A stretch of 64,000 nt of DNA from Pardosa pseudoannulata. Its lineage: Eukaryota; Arthropoda; Arachnida; Araneae; Lycosidae. Below are positions 10,665-21,424 of the stretch, in pieces. The translations under genes were made by a program, and so were the position numbers. The stretch's first letter is position 1, and every line of letters begins with the position of its first letter. The DNA lies in assembly GCA_032207245.1 (NCBI GenBank), contig CM063503.1:61427840-61491839 (forward strand), written 5' to 3'. The notes below the pieces were generated by a model, which worked only from the letters and a program-made list of their open reading frames with translations, did no database searches and was not told where the DNA came from.

Positions 10665-11430
10665 TTAAAATTATATAAAATAAAATTAAATGCAGTTCTA
10701 GATTTTTGTCAATTTCCATGATGGGTTTCTCTTTGACATTTTATACCTCATTAGAAAGAAATCTAGGAAGGTTCTATTGATGCCGCAATTAACCACTCAT
10801 AGGTGATTTCTCTATTTGTGTACATAGGCACGTGAACCCCCAAACAAAAACCTAGAAATATATATATTTTAAAATTATATAAAATAATATTAAATACAAT
10901 TCTAGATTTTTGTCAATTTCCATGATGGGTTTCTCTTTGACATTTTATACCTCATTAGAAAGAAATCTAGGAAGGTTCTATTGATGCCGCAATTAACCAC
11001 TCATAGGTGATTTCTCTATTTGTGTACATAGGCACGTGAACCCCCAAACAAAAACCTAGAAATATATATATTTTAAAATTATATAAAATAATATTAAATA
11101 CAATTCTAGATTTTTGTCAATTTCCATGATGGGTTTCTCTTTGACATTTTTAAATACGCTAATACAAAGCTAATTCTCTGTATTGTAGGTTACTATAGCA
11201 CAGAACAGTTCTTGGTCTTTTCTCGGTCTCACGAACGATCAAAGAAATGTCGGTGATATATTTAAAAATTAGATAAAATAATATTAAATACAGTTCTAGA
11301 TTTTTGTCAGTTTGCTTTGTGGGTTTCTCCTTCACATTTTTAAATACGCTAATACATAGCTAACGCACTTTATTGCAGGTTACTATAGCACAGAACAGTT
11401 CTTGGTCTTTCCTCGGTCTCACGTACAAAA
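10665..11430. repeat. four-unit tandem array, two unit types (204 and 190 bp)
   Basis: The marker 'GATTTTTGTCAATTTCCATG' starts at 10701, 10905 and 11109, with a diverged version at 11299. Units 1 and 2 share the 'AGAAATCTAGGAAGGTTC' interior. Units 3 and 4 share a different interior ('TACTATAGCACAGAACAGTT'), so the array mixes two related monomers with a common first 60 bp. A single-copy relative of unit 3/4 continues past 11430 ('TCAGTCCAGTCGTTTAAAAGG'). Confidence 0.85.
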
Positions 11431-12770
11431 TTTCATCAAAATCAGTCCAGTCGTTTAAAAGGCGTTCTATTACAACACATGGGCAGAAGAATTTTATATG
11501 TAAAGAAATATTTTTAAAATTTGTTTTGTAAAACTTTCTTTAAATAAATAACTAGCCATCGATGCTTATGGGTCAAAGTTAATTAGTACAGTGAATTAAT
11601 TTTTGTCTTCCTTGTTACTTTTAGAATTTCAATTTAAAGTTGCAGTAAAAGTTTGTAACTACTTTAACATTCTTTGGGAACATTTCTGTACATTGACGAT
11701 GTTATTTCGTACAATTAATTTTGTTAGTTGAGCAATAGAAAATTACTCTTTTTTGTTCTAATCTCTTATTGTATTTATACTCTCCTTTATCATCGTTACC
11801 ACAGCATTTTATGTAACTGCAGCTAAGTGCTTATGCAATTTGAACTGTTCACAATTTATCTTATATTTGCAATATACTTCGCAGATGTAATTCAATGCTT
11901 AAACTTCTTTTTAACTTGAAATCTTTTTAACTTAAAAGTTTTATGAGGGATTTTATTTAGAGTTCTTAATGACAGTAATGTTCATAGCTTCCATACAAAA
12001 GTTCTTTGAAAAATTGGGTTTTCTTTTACTATTAAACACTTCATTTTCTTGATACTCTTCTTGGTCGAAGAGGCTATGATGAGGCTTTGAAGCAATTGTT
12101 TTCTCATTTTTGGTTTTATCTAGACCCTTTTCTTCTTTCAAATTTAAATACTAAAACTCTTTCTTAGAAATACAATAACCTTGATTTTTATTCCACATTA
12201 GAATCTGATGTCTATATATACACATTAGAATCTGATGAGGCGAATATGTTGCACTGATATGCTCATGGCGTAACCTTCAAGCCATTTATCTATAAGAAGC
12301 CATTTTCGAAATGAATCTTTTATTCTACATTCCAGTCAAAACAAACAATAACAGTTTGATATCGAAAGATAGCAATTTTTTTTATCTAAGAATGAAAAAA
12401 GAATTATAAATACAAAAACGTATCTATAAACATTAACCAAATTCTCTATTGTTAATGTTTTTTTTCTATTGATAGTGAATATTTATAATGACAAGTATAC
12501 TTTATCCGAAGGTCTAAAATATATAAATAAAACTGGACGAATTGTGTGTTAAAGGAATGCGTATGAAATATTTTTAAAAATGTTTCTTTTTATACATTTA
12601 ATGAGCAGCTTTAAAAATATTTTCTATTTTACATTCCAGTTTGAACCATTTTTACTAAAACATTAACATAATGATATATTACATAAATAATAAAGACTAG
12701 TTTTGAAAATCCATGATCGTCTGGATTTGACCACATACTTTAAAAGGTTGCACAATTGCAATTTTTGCCT
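11431..12770. other. AT-rich DNA, nothing recognised
   Basis: Only short frames. A 16-bp direct repeat 'ACATTAGAATCTGATG' occurs at about 12195 and 12222. Confidence 0.5.
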
Positions 12771-12771
12771 G

Positions 12772-13900
12772 AACCTGAAAAAAAAAGATGCAGAAATACA
12801 AAAGAATAATTCTTATATTCTTATTTTACAGTCATTATATTCTAAAAAGGACCATATTATGTGTAAAAAAAATGCAGATAGATAGTTTAAAATAAAGCTA
12901 CCTTTCAGATAATGAAAAATGATAAATTTAACTTTCGATTTTTAACAACAATTTTATGAATATACTTCTAAAGACATAGTACATTCTATAGTAGAGATAT
13001 TATAAACAACAAAAGTAAGTTTTCAGACTCCAAGTTTGTCTCAAATGTCTGTGACTTTATGCTTAAAATTGCTGCTAAAATGTACCATACTTAACCTGAA
13101 ACAACAAGAAGCAGAAATACAAAAGAGTAATTACTTACGTTCTTATTTTACAGTCATTATATTTTAAAAATAACCATATTATGTGTAAAAAAATGCAGAT
13201 AGTTAGTTTAAAATAAAGCCAACTTTCAGATAATCATAAATGAAAAATTTAACTTTCGATTTTTAACAACAATTTTAAACATACTTCTAATGACATAGTT
13301 CATTATATAGTAGAGATATTATAAACAACAAAAGTAAGTTTTCAGACTCCAAGTTTGTCTCAAATGCCTGTGAATTCATGCTTAAAATTGCTGCTAAATT
13401 GTTCTTTTCCATACTTAACCTGAAACAATAAGAGGCAGAAATGCAAAAAATTGGAGAACATAGTAAATACTTTGTTCATATTTGTTTTTCAGGGATTGTA
13501 TTGTAAAAATGGACGTATTTTGGGTAAAATGATTGCGTATGGAGCATTTAAATAGAAACTAATTTTCACGCAATTAATAATGAAAACCTTTAAAATTAAT
13601 TAATATTTTAACCACATATACATTTCTACATATAGATTTCCACTTAAATATATCCACATATATATTTCTGATGAATGTCTTACATTCTAAAGAAAAGAAA
13701 TAGCAAACAATAAAAGCAAGTTTGTCTTAAATGCCTTTGATCTCATGCTTCAAATGCTTCCAATGGCTGCAAAAATTTTTTTAATCATAAATAATTTTCT
13801 AATCATAATTTTTTTAATCATAATACAGAAACACAAAATGCAGAAAAATTAGGAGTTACTTACGTAACTCTCTCCCAGGGATTGTATTTCCTTTCTGGTT
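12772..13900. repeat. degenerate tandem array, ~321-324-bp period
   Basis: The marker AACCTGAAA(C) starts at 12772, 13093 and 13417. Units 1 and 2 are alike over their whole length ('GCAGAAATACAAAAGA', 'GTTTTCAGACTCCAAGTTTG'). Unit 3 is shorter and diverged, and a fourth remnant begins near 13835 ('CAGAAACACAAAATGCAG'). The gradient of divergence suggests repeated unequal crossover. Confidence 0.8.
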
Positions 13901-13967
13901 TTAACGAACAGATGCTTATTGATCAAATTAAAATAATTAGACAGATATAAGAAAAATATCCAGTTGT

Positions 13968-14636
13968 AATTATTCAATACCAGATGTACTGTACTCAAAG
14001 CAAAATTGTGTAATGAACTCTTCCAGGCCTTATCACACGTCAACCTTTATGCGATGAAAAAACAACGGATTCAGTTTACCATTCCCCTTACCGATGAAAA
14101 ATGAGCGTATTTTTCGTGTGATAGAGGAAAATCTTCTACTGATTTTGTTTAATCATGGTTGACATGTGTAAAGGTTTTTAATTAGTTGATAATGTTTCGC
14201 CATCACACGATTCTTTGCTTGGAAAAAGAATCGTCAACTAAATACGTTGCTTTTTCAACGTGTATGAACTGACTTACGTTGAGTCCTTTATTCTTTTGAA
14301 ATCTAATTATTCAATACTAAATGTATTGTACTCAAAGCAAAATTGTGTAATGAACTTCTCCAGGTCTTTTCACACGTCATCCTTTATGCGATGAAAAAAC
14401 AACGGATTTAGTTTACCATTCCCCTTACCGATGAACAATGGGCATATTTTCCATCTTCTACCAATTTAATTTAATTATGGTTGACATGTGAAAAGGTTTT
14501 TAATTAGTTGATAATGTTTCGCCATCACACGATTCTTTACCTGGAAAAAGAATCGTCAACTAAACCCGTTGCTTTTTCAACGTACATGGGCTGACATAGG
14601 ATGAATCCTTTATTCTTTTGAAAACTAGATAGCTGG
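13968..14636. repeat. tandem duplication, 337-bp unit
   Basis: Units start at 13968 and 14305 ('AATTATTCAATAC') and stay closely similar ('GCGATGAAAAAACAACGGAT', 'GTTTCGCCATCACACGATTC'). Each unit holds a hairpin-prone stretch 'GATTCTTT...AAAGAATC'. The first unit partly overlaps an open frame on the minus strand (13849-14043) with no recognised domain. Confidence 0.85.
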
Positions 14637-14639
14637 ATT

Positions 14640-15287
14640 TTTAGCACAAAATTGAAAAAAAACCCAATAATTATTATTTTGCATTACTGAAACATATCTC
14701 ACTTACATTTCTTATTAACTAAAATACCAATGAGTGTTTGATCAGGGTTCGTATAAACACACTTTAGTGCTTTACTGAGTATTTATTATCAAGTTTGAGT
14801 GATAAATTATCAAACCACATTTTTATCATTCCTTTAAGAGATTGTTGTCAAATTAACATATTATCAGAAGCTGCTAACTCAGAAAAAGTAAGTAAAATCC
14901 AAGTCACGTTTTAATACAAATTTTAAAAACAAAAGTGGCTTGATTATTATGCAACTTTTTTTCCCCAATGGATATTTCGTTAGAAAAAAATTAAAAGAAT
15001 TATAGCTACAGTAAAAATGCCGACATTTATAAATTTCACTACAACCTTATCTTGTGTATTCATAATATTTACATAACTCAAAAATGTACAAAGCAAATGT
15101 AACATAAAATTAACTAAGTTGCCATGCAACTAAGCATTCTGTTATTCAAATAAAATGACTTTAGGATTCGAGGAAAAAAGCATTTTCATAGATTTTTATT
15201 TCTTTATCTGGAAATATATTTTTTTAATTTACATCTTCGTTGTTTTCTAGTACGTATCAAAGTAATTGAAGTTCATAGAATGACAAG
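14640..15287. other. AT-rich DNA, nothing recognised
   Basis: No gene or repeat boundary seen. Confidence 0.5.
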
Positions 15288-15296
15288 TAATTAGTT

Positions 15297-15463
15297 TAGG
15301 TCTCGTTCAGTTTACTGTTTTGCACACGAGGGCTAACGAGACCGGGACCTACAGCTTAAAGCCGATTCCGAACGGCTACAAACATCCATGCCCTCAGAGG
15401 GATTCGAACCCGCGAACTCCGGTTCCTAAGAGCAGCATTCTACCATTCGGCCATCGTTCGGGA
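15297..15463 (-). mobile_element. tRNA-derived SINE (family 1)
   Basis: Minus-strand copy with B box (GGATTCGAACCC) and A-box region (ACCATTCGGCCATCG). It retains 'CGAGACCGGGACCTACAGC'. The CCAAAC tail is lost or reduced. Flanked by exact TAATTAGTT at 15288-15296 and 15464-15472. Confidence 0.88.
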
Positions 15464-15489
15464 TAATTAGTTGTATTGTTAAAAGTCCG

Positions 15490-15790
15490 TTTCTAATTAG
15501 TACATTTTACAATGTATTTTGTGGGTAGGAGGATTTCTATTTTTTTCATTTGGTGCAAATAACTTTTTTAAAAAATGTATCTTGTTTTACTTAATCTAGT
15601 TGATGTTCACAGTATGAGAAATAAATAGCCTCTGTTAAATGTAAAAAGTTATATTCTAATTAGAACATTTCACAATGTATTTTGATGGTAGGTGGATTTG
15701 TATTTTTTTTTTCACTTGGTGTAAATAACTTTTTTTTTAATTTATTGCTTCCTATAACAAAACTAAATAATTTTCATAAAGTTAGACCCT
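15490..15790. repeat. two tandem copies of a ~163-bp unit
   Basis: 'TTCTAATTAG... ACAATGTATTTTG... GGTG(C/T)AAATAACTTTTTT' occurs from about 15491 and again from about 15654. The same unit recurs once or twice at 17960-18240, part of the larger duplication described at 18269. Confidence 0.75.
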
Positions 15791-15796
15791 TATTAA

Positions 15797-16078
15797 CACT
15801 AGATTGCCCAAGGCAGTCATTTTGACTGTTTTTTAATTTCAATTAGAAAAACAATTATGAAATATAATGACACAATTTCTTAGAATTTGGTGACTTTTTC
15901 TATAACATATAAATGGGTTTATGAATAATTGTAGTTAATTCCGCCCTCCTTTATTATATAATATTAAAAATTAATTTTAAACAAATTTCTTTACATATTT
16001 GTTATTTTTTCACAATGCAGTCATTTTGACTGTTTTTGGGGCAATATAGGTATACAAGAAATCTCGGGCAATCTAGTG
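15797..16078. mobile_element. TTAA-flanked piggyBac-like MITE, family A, copy 1
   Basis: TTAA lies at both sides (15793-15796, 16079-16082). The terminal inverted repeat is CACTAGATTGCCC. Subterminal palindrome CAGTCATTTTGACTG occurs near each end. The 282-bp element has no coding capacity. An inverted second copy lies at 16978-17258, only 900 bp away. The paralogous segment at 18269-18272 has a single TTAA and no element, which is the empty site. Confidence 0.9.
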
Positions 16079-16161
16079 TTAAAGATCTAGGAAATATATT
16101 TATCTAAACCGAGCAAAACATCTTATTTTGTATTGAATCAAAAATGGGCTATTTTAATGAG

Positions 16162-16527
16162 CATTGCGTTACGATGCCCCATATCTACCCGAAATGCAGG
16201 CTGGTGGACTGCAAGGGATAAATCAAGAGTTCCAGGGTAACAATAACAGACACATTTATTGCACGGATGCTACACCTCACATACAATTTTACCAAGCGCG
16301 CAAACATCAAACATAAAATGATAGACTCTCAGAATGGGAAGTGGCGTACAGCACTCGGCCTAGCATCACTTCTCGTCGCCGTCTGACCCCACTCTCGCTC
16401 TCTCCGTAAAGTTCGTCAGCGTTGCCACCGCTCGGAAGAGAAGAAATGTTGACACGGCCTGGGAGTCTCGGTGTTGTCTCTGAAAAAAAAAACTCCATAC
16501 CGAGCTGCATAGCTGGGATTCGCCACA
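16162..16527 (-). mobile_element. solo-LTR-like insertion
   Basis: A 366-bp GC-richer block flanked by ATGAG (16157-16161 and 16528-16532) and absent from the paralogous copy, where the sequence runs straight through at about 18351-18356. On the minus strand it starts TGTGGCGAATCC, contains AATAAA (complement of TTTATT at about 16256), and ends ...CATCGTAACGCAATG. Size, 5-bp duplication and poly(A) signal suit a solo LTR of gypsy type, but the 3' end is not a clean CA. The minus-strand frame 16307-16573 inside it is probably not a gene. Confidence 0.6.
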
Positions 16528-16532
16528 ATGAG

Positions 16533-16973
16533 AAACTTTTCCTCTCGAAAGGAACTATGTCTCTTTGAAACATTTTTCATAAACACTTATAGTGATTATA
16601 ACAAAAATATGAAAGTAAGTAAAAGAGGCTTAGCTAATCTATATTTAGAACATTATGTAAACAACGGACATTAAAATTAATTTATTTTGTTTTTACATGC
16701 TTGGAAATTTAATATGTTACTAGCAATTATCTATGTAAATGTGGCTAAAATTACAAAGTAAAATAATGATTATTTAACAGTAATTATTTATCATTTGTTT
16801 TAAAATTTGCTCAACTAGAAATGCTCTTTGCACATTGATTTCAAGCATAATAAAGGGATTTTCATTTGGAGGATGCATTTTAGGCTTCTAATTAAAGTTG
16901 AATTGTTAAGGTATCCGACAACGTTCAGAGATTTACTTTAAATAAAGACCCAGCATTACTATTTGTAATTTGT
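16533..16973. other. unassigned, with a fragment of a TTAA element end
   Basis: At about 16907 'TTAAGGTATCCG' matches the end of the element at 31387-32312. The rest is AT-rich without recognised features. Confidence 0.4.
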
Positions 16974-16977
16974 TTAA

Positions 16978-17258
16978 CACTAGATTGCCCGAGATTTCTT
17001 GTATACCTATATTGCCCCCAAACAGTCAAAATGACTGCATTGTGAAAAAATAACAAACATGTAAAGAAATTTGTTTAAAATTAATTTTTAATATTATATA
17101 ATAAAGGAGGGTGGAAGTAACTACAATTATTCATAAACCCATTTATATGTTATAGAAAAAGTCACCAAATTCTAAGAAATTGTGTCATTATATTTCATAA
17201 TTGTTTTTCCAATTGAAATTAAAAAACAGTCAAAATGACTGCCTTGGGTAATCTAGTG
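16978..17258. mobile_element. TTAA-flanked piggyBac-like MITE, family A, copy 2 (inverted)
   Basis: 281 bp between TTAA at 16974-16977 and 17259-17262. It is the reverse complement of copy 1, very closely similar along its length, including both CAGTCAAAATGACTG palindromes and both CACTAGATT ends. The high similarity implies recent activity of this family. Confidence 0.9.
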
Positions 17259-17708
17259 TTAAAATAATATAATAGCTAAAAAAAAGAATGTTAATAAAAT
17301 ATTTTTATCTCTAGAGTCTTTCCCAAGTCCTTTCTTGTACTCAACGGAATTTTTTTTTTCAGAGATTATTTTATCTATGAAAATTTATTATTTATTGAAT
17401 TTATTATTAAATCAAGCGATAAACAACCTTCGTTAAAACTAAATGCTGAAGATTTTAAGCTGTCTCAACCACATTCTTTTGTTTCAAATTTGCATGGTGT
17501 AACATCTGAACTTGGTCTTTCGGTAATAAAGATGTCTGACTTATGATCTTATCTAGGGCTTATTTTAGATGTTGGACTTATGTTAGGAGTACAAAGGACT
17601 TATTAATAGGAGATACCTGGTGGGTTAGAGGGTCAGAGAGAGGTGGGTTCTCCTCCTAGAGGAACCGATTCTCTTTTTTATACTTATTAAAATTTGTGTA
17701 AATCACTA

Positions 17709-17890
17709 GTTTCCACTGCATGTGTTGAAAGATAGTTTTCAACCATGAAAATAGTAGAAATATTTCTTCAGAATAGAGGTGGTCAAAAGGTTGACTAGTA
17801 TAGCATTACATTCATTGCATATAGGCATGATTGTAAATGCAGATGAAAGCTTGAATAAACACGCTGGCCTTAAAAAGCTCGAAGAATTGA
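17709..17890 (+). pseudogene. hAT transposase C-terminal dimerisation-domain relic
   Basis: Translation from 17709 gives VSTACVER-stop-FSTMKIVEIFLQNR, matching the conserved 'ST..CER.FS..K.IK..LR' of hAT transposases. After a frameshift near 17776 it continues 'RLTSIALHSLHIGMIV' (from about 17788), corresponding to the 'RL..LALL.IH' motif. The rest of the transposase is not seen. The second half is duplicated at 18415-18600. Broken by one stop and one frameshift, so not functional. Confidence 0.7.
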
Positions 17891-18600
17891 TTTACTACGA
17901 TAAAATGGTAGTTTATAAAATACTGATTATGCCATTCTGTTTTCGAATTTTGTTGTTATGCAATTTTATAGGTAGGGGGATTTCTATTGTTTTTACTTAG
18001 TGTAAATAACTTTTTTAAAAAATGTATTAGGTTTTAGTTAATGTAGACACAGAATAACAAATGACAAATACACACAGAATACACATGAATTAGTTTCTGT
18101 TAAATGAAAAATGTTAGTTTCTAATTAGTACATTTACAAGGTATTTTGAAGGTTGGTGGATTTCTATTTTTTTAATTGGTGTAAATAACTTTTTTTAAAG
18201 TATTGTATTTCTTAAATGTATTGTTTTCTATAACAAAACTAAATAATTTTTATAAGGTTAGATCCTTATTAATGATGTAAGAAAAATATTTATGTAAACC
18301 GAGCAAAACATCTTATTTCCTATTGAATCAAAAATGGGCTATTTTAATGAAGACCTTTTCCTCTTGACAGGTATTATGTCCGCTTGAAACATTTCTCATA
18401 AACACTTCACTTTAGAATAGAGGTGGTTAAAAGATTGACTAGTATAGCATTACATTCATTGCATATAGGCATGATTGTAAATGCAGATGAAACTTTGAAT
18501 GAACATGCTGGTCTTAAAAGCTCAAAGAATTGATTTACTACGATAAACGGTTGTTAATAAAATACTGATTATGCCATTCTGTTTTCTAATTATGTTGTAA
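17771..18600. repeat. direct duplication of ~188 bp, offset 644 bp
   Basis: GAATAGAGGTGGT(C/T)AAAAG starts at 17771 and 18415. The copies match to about 17958 and 18600 ('CATTCATTGCATATAGGCAT', 'ATTATGCCATTCTGTTTTC'). It carries the hAT relic. Confidence 0.85.
18269..18272. other. unoccupied TTAA site paralogous to the MITE at 15797
   Basis: Around it, 'GGTTAGATCCTTATTAATG... TAAACCGAGCAAAACATCTT' aligns with 'AGTTAGACCCTTATTAA|MITE|TTAA... TAAACCGAGCAAAACATCTT' at 15779-16112. One TTAA here against two there shows target duplication. Confidence 0.85.
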
Positions 18601-18615
18601 TACAAGGTATGTCAT

Positions 18616-18621
<6 letters not shown>

Positions 18622-18649
<28 letters not shown>
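18622..18649. repeat. poly(A) tract
   Basis: About 28 A residues. No retroelement body is recognisable directly upstream. Confidence 0.9.
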
Positions 18650-18650
<1 letters not shown>

Positions 18651-19204
18651 AAAGGATATATATTTCTCAATATTTTTTTTTAATTCTTCTAGTTATTCCT
18701 AAAATTACTTTAGTTTAATTAGCTCATTAGTAAAAGATATCTTTAAACTCAGGTCATCTCTCGCTTTTTTCTATCTTTATTTTTATTGACGAATTTTGAT
18801 TATAGTTTTATAAGAATTTTAAGACTCCCAAACCAAGACGGTAATTAATAAATTGTTAACTGTAATAATAAATGTTAAGTGATAAATTATGTATGTTATC
18901 TAAATATTGTATAATAATAATTCAACAATAATTTTTTAGTGTAAATAAATTTGTTACTTTTTTTTACAATTTAATTTTGTGTAATTCTTTAATTTATGAA
19001 AACTTCTTACAAACTAATAACATATAAAAGTAAAATTAAACTCCATAATATTGTGTGTAATTCTCAGAACCTTGAGTTGGAGATCGTTAGTAATTTTAAA
19101 TAATTGTACATTATGCAATAAATAACTCAAATGTACTAAATAAATATTTCTGTGCATATGATCTTTGCTATTATAAAATAAAAGATAGATCTCTGTAGCA
19201 CTAC
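18651..19204. other. AT-rich DNA, nothing recognised
   Basis: No gene or repeat boundary seen. Confidence 0.5.
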
Positions 19205-19516
19205 ATGACACTCCTTCATACCTTACGTGAGGATCCTAAACGTATTATTTCACTGAAACATTTCCGTTCTGATCACCCATTTCCTTTTGTAGGTACAAGA
19301 ATGTCGGCGAAACGCTTTTTCTCCCACTTCCTGAAGCTACAGGCTAAAGCACAACCGACACATTACGGTCGGAATCGTTTGATGGAGGAAAAGGTCGACA
19401 ATGATATAACTCCTATCCAGTTACATAGAGTGAAGTGCTGGTGTGGTATCACTCTTAAGACGGTCTGGGAGTTAACGCAACAAGGGATGCTGATCATTCG
19501 AAGGCGGGAAAAGTAA
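19205..19516 (+). other. 103-codon open frame, unrecognised
   Basis: An open frame in a GC-richer block starting ATGACACTCC. It contains 'HFRSDHPFPFVGTRMSAKRF' and 'HRVKCWCGITLKTVWELTQQ' and is basic. I recognise no family, and it has no evident promoter or neighbour. It lies 5' (on the opposite strand) of a gypsy remnant, so a retroelement fragment or chance frame are both plausible. Confidence 0.2.
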
Positions 19517-19726
19517 TTAATGGGGCAAGGGATATTAGATCTTAGTTTATAAAATAATATAATAATAGTATAATAGTAAACATAAGGAAACAATAAATAG
19601 TACAAGTACTCTGCAGGAGCCGACGAATTCCAATACAGATATACAATGATGATATCCCCTGAGTTGAGCAGCGAAAGAAAACGCAAATTAGTCGAGCTCT
19701 TACAAACCTTTTCGGAAATTTTTACA

Positions 19727-19861
19727 AAAACGCCATTCACCATTTTTCTTCTTCACAAGCACGACTGGAGATGACCATGGGCTATCTGACGGCTGTATCA
19801 CGTCTTCTCTTAGCATTCGCTGTACTTCTTCGGCAATCAAGCGTCTTTCGATGGCTGTCAG
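19727..19861 (-). pseudogene. Ty3/gypsy-type reverse transcriptase fragment (N-terminal fingers)
   Basis: On the minus strand a 45-codon stretch reads 'LTAIERRLIAEEVQRML', then 'IQPSDSPWSSPVVLVKKK' and 'GEWRF', the classic start of the gypsy RT domain. The frame is lost after 'WRF', and the catalytic YxDD region, RNase H and integrase are absent. About 45 bp upstream on the same strand lies an LTR end, leaving no room for gag or protease, so the element has a large internal deletion. Non-functional. Confidence 0.8.
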
Positions 19862-19908
19862 AATTATCCACAATGGCGAAATCGTTACCCGGCACCTCCA
19901 CCAAATTT

Positions 19909-20099
19909 GTCACGTAGATTCGAATGAACACACCGTTTAACGTAACAGAAGAATTTATTGAAGCTAAGTAGCAACTCGCAACTTTACAAGACCGAGAAGT
20001 TCCCTACAACTAGTGGGTATCAGCTTTTATACCCGAACAGAATATTCGAGAAATAACTAATTTACATATTATAGAAAGATCTAGAATATTCAAGAACAT
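19909..20099 (-). mobile_element. LTR of the degraded gypsy element
   Basis: On the minus strand this ends ...CTACGTGACA at 19909. Just downstream is 'TTTGGTGGAGGTGCCGGGTA', placed where a primer binding site is expected. It contains a TATA box (complement of TTTATA at about 20026) and an AATAAA signal (complement of TTTATT at about 19952), in promoter to poly(A) order. The 5' LTR edge is not certain. The 19-bp sequence CATAAGGAAACAATAAATA at 20097-20115 recurs at 19581-19599, possibly marking the second LTR edge or a duplication. Confidence 0.6.
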
Positions 20100-20156
20100 A
20101 AGGAAACAATAAATACCATTTTTAACTTAAAAAATCCGTACTTTAGATAAGCTGTC

Positions 20157-20222
20157 ATGTCAAGAATCGAACCCACAATCTCCGGGCCCGGATCGCGTGC
20201 TTTGACCATTCGGCCACTGAAC
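20157..20222 (-). mobile_element. tRNA-like sequence (SINE head or tRNA relic)
   Basis: On the minus strand it has an A box (TGGCCGAATGGT) and a B box (TGGGTTCGATTC) at tRNA spacing, with an anticodon-arm-like CCGGGCCCGG between. The acceptor stem does not pair well, so a functional tRNA is unlikely. No family 1 body is attached. Confidence 0.45.
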
Positions 20223-20325
20223 TGGTTAGCTAAGCTACTTTATGCGTCAAATAGTCTAAGTTATCTGGCCATCTGTCCTCGAATTTATGAAGCGGTCGGA
20301 CCTGGAACGGATAAGGGTATCCATA

Positions 20326-20485
20326 TAAGGCAATTTGTCGCAACGTCATGAATTACTATAATGCCCTTCCCATTCATTTTCATGTTTACAAAAGCCAATA
20401 GACAAACAATAAACTGCCCTTCTGTTTGAAACTAAAGCCAGAATTGTCATAATTTAAGAATTTGCCCTAATGCGTGAAATTGCCT
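20326..20485. mobile_element. small MITE (AGGCAATTT inverted repeats) inside the Helitron
   Basis: Ends AGGCAATTTGTCGCAA and, in complement, AGGCAATTTCACGCATTAGG. TA occurs at both sides. Other Helitron copies read uninterrupted 'CATATTGGATTC' here, so this is an insertion of about 160 bp. The TA flank suggests the Tc1/mariner superfamily (inference). Confidence 0.65.
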
Positions 20486-21085
20486 TATTGGATTCTTGAT
20501 GAGTTAGGGTTAGCAAATTTCAAAGCTAGTCTTTAAAAAGTTCGAAATCCCCCTTCGCCCCCTTTTCGATCGTTTAATACCATTATTTCAAGCCATACTT
20601 TCCCCGGTTAAGAGCAGGCTATTAAGTTTATCATATCATAAATAGGTAAAAATAACATTATTTTCTAGCATTATGATGTCAATTTATTAATCATCTCATT
20701 TAATCATTTCTTATTTTAAATTATTTAAATATCGTCTGAATTATTTTCGTACGTATTATCACTACACTTAGATATTACGTAAATATTTTATTTTACATTT
20801 GGCATAATTAATAGATTAGGCACATGTGTGATAATTTTAAATTTAATCATCTATTATTTTTTGTTGCAATGAAAATTTTATCACCGTTATTAACAACAAG
20901 TTGTCTTCATAAAAGTCTAATAGTCTATTTTACGAACTAATAAATATCTAGTGTTTAACTTATATATCTTTGAAAACTAATAAGTTTGTTCGTTTGTGTG
21001 TTTTATTTTTTTATACATAAATCGCAGTTTGACTAAATGGATTCAATGTGATTTCAAACTGCATTCACAGTATCGGGAGACAGAG

Positions 21086-21146
21086 TTTGGTTTGGTTTGG
21101 TTTGGTTTGGAGCGCTACGGTCTACTGTTTAGCACACGAGGGCTAA
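21086..21146 (-). mobile_element. 5'-truncated SINE (61 bp) with perfect target duplication
   Basis: Only the 3' end of family 1 remains (GTTTGGTTTGG... GCACACGAGGGCTAA). Exact 14-bp direct repeats ATCGGGAGACAGAG flank it at 21072-21085 and 21147-21160. The short length with intact target duplication means truncation occurred at insertion. Confidence 0.92.
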
Positions 21147-21424
21147 ATCGGGAGACAGAGGAGCATGAAGATAAAAAAATTATTGAGCGTGTAGCAGATA
21201 ATTCTCAGCCAAAAAATAAACTATTTCTTAACTTCAACTTCCTCATACGGTACTTTACAATTCTGGAAAATTAAATATTTTATTAATCCCGTCTTATGAC
21301 GGGCCATATGCTAGTTTTAAATATTTAACGATATTCGAATAATGAGAACATATAACTTTGCTGCATGACACATAAGATACTGAAATTTTGATTAAAATAC
21401 GAGATTATTTGATAAAAAATAAGT

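Larger units (their letters stand above)
20241..21314 (+). mobile_element. Helitron-type element with two nested insertions
   Basis: The plus-strand 3' end has the hairpin CCCGTCTTATGACGGG (21288-21303), 7 nt, then CTAG (21311-21314) and T. The 5' part 'AGTCTAAGTTATCTGG... ATTTATGAAGCGGT' aligns with the 5' ends of the copies at 3412 and 39326, but the exact 5' TC is eroded. Interrupted by a small MITE (20326-20485) and a truncated SINE (21086-21146). No Rep/helicase coding. Confidence 0.7.

Noticed and set aside
12228..12246. CTGATGAGGCGAA resembles a hammerhead ribozyme core
   Set aside because: Stem II would be two bases and no matching GAAA plus stem I/III partners were found.
20157..20222. 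Possible functional tRNA gene on the minus strand
   Set aside because: Boxes are well spaced, but acceptor and T-arm pairing is incomplete; kept only as tRNA-like.
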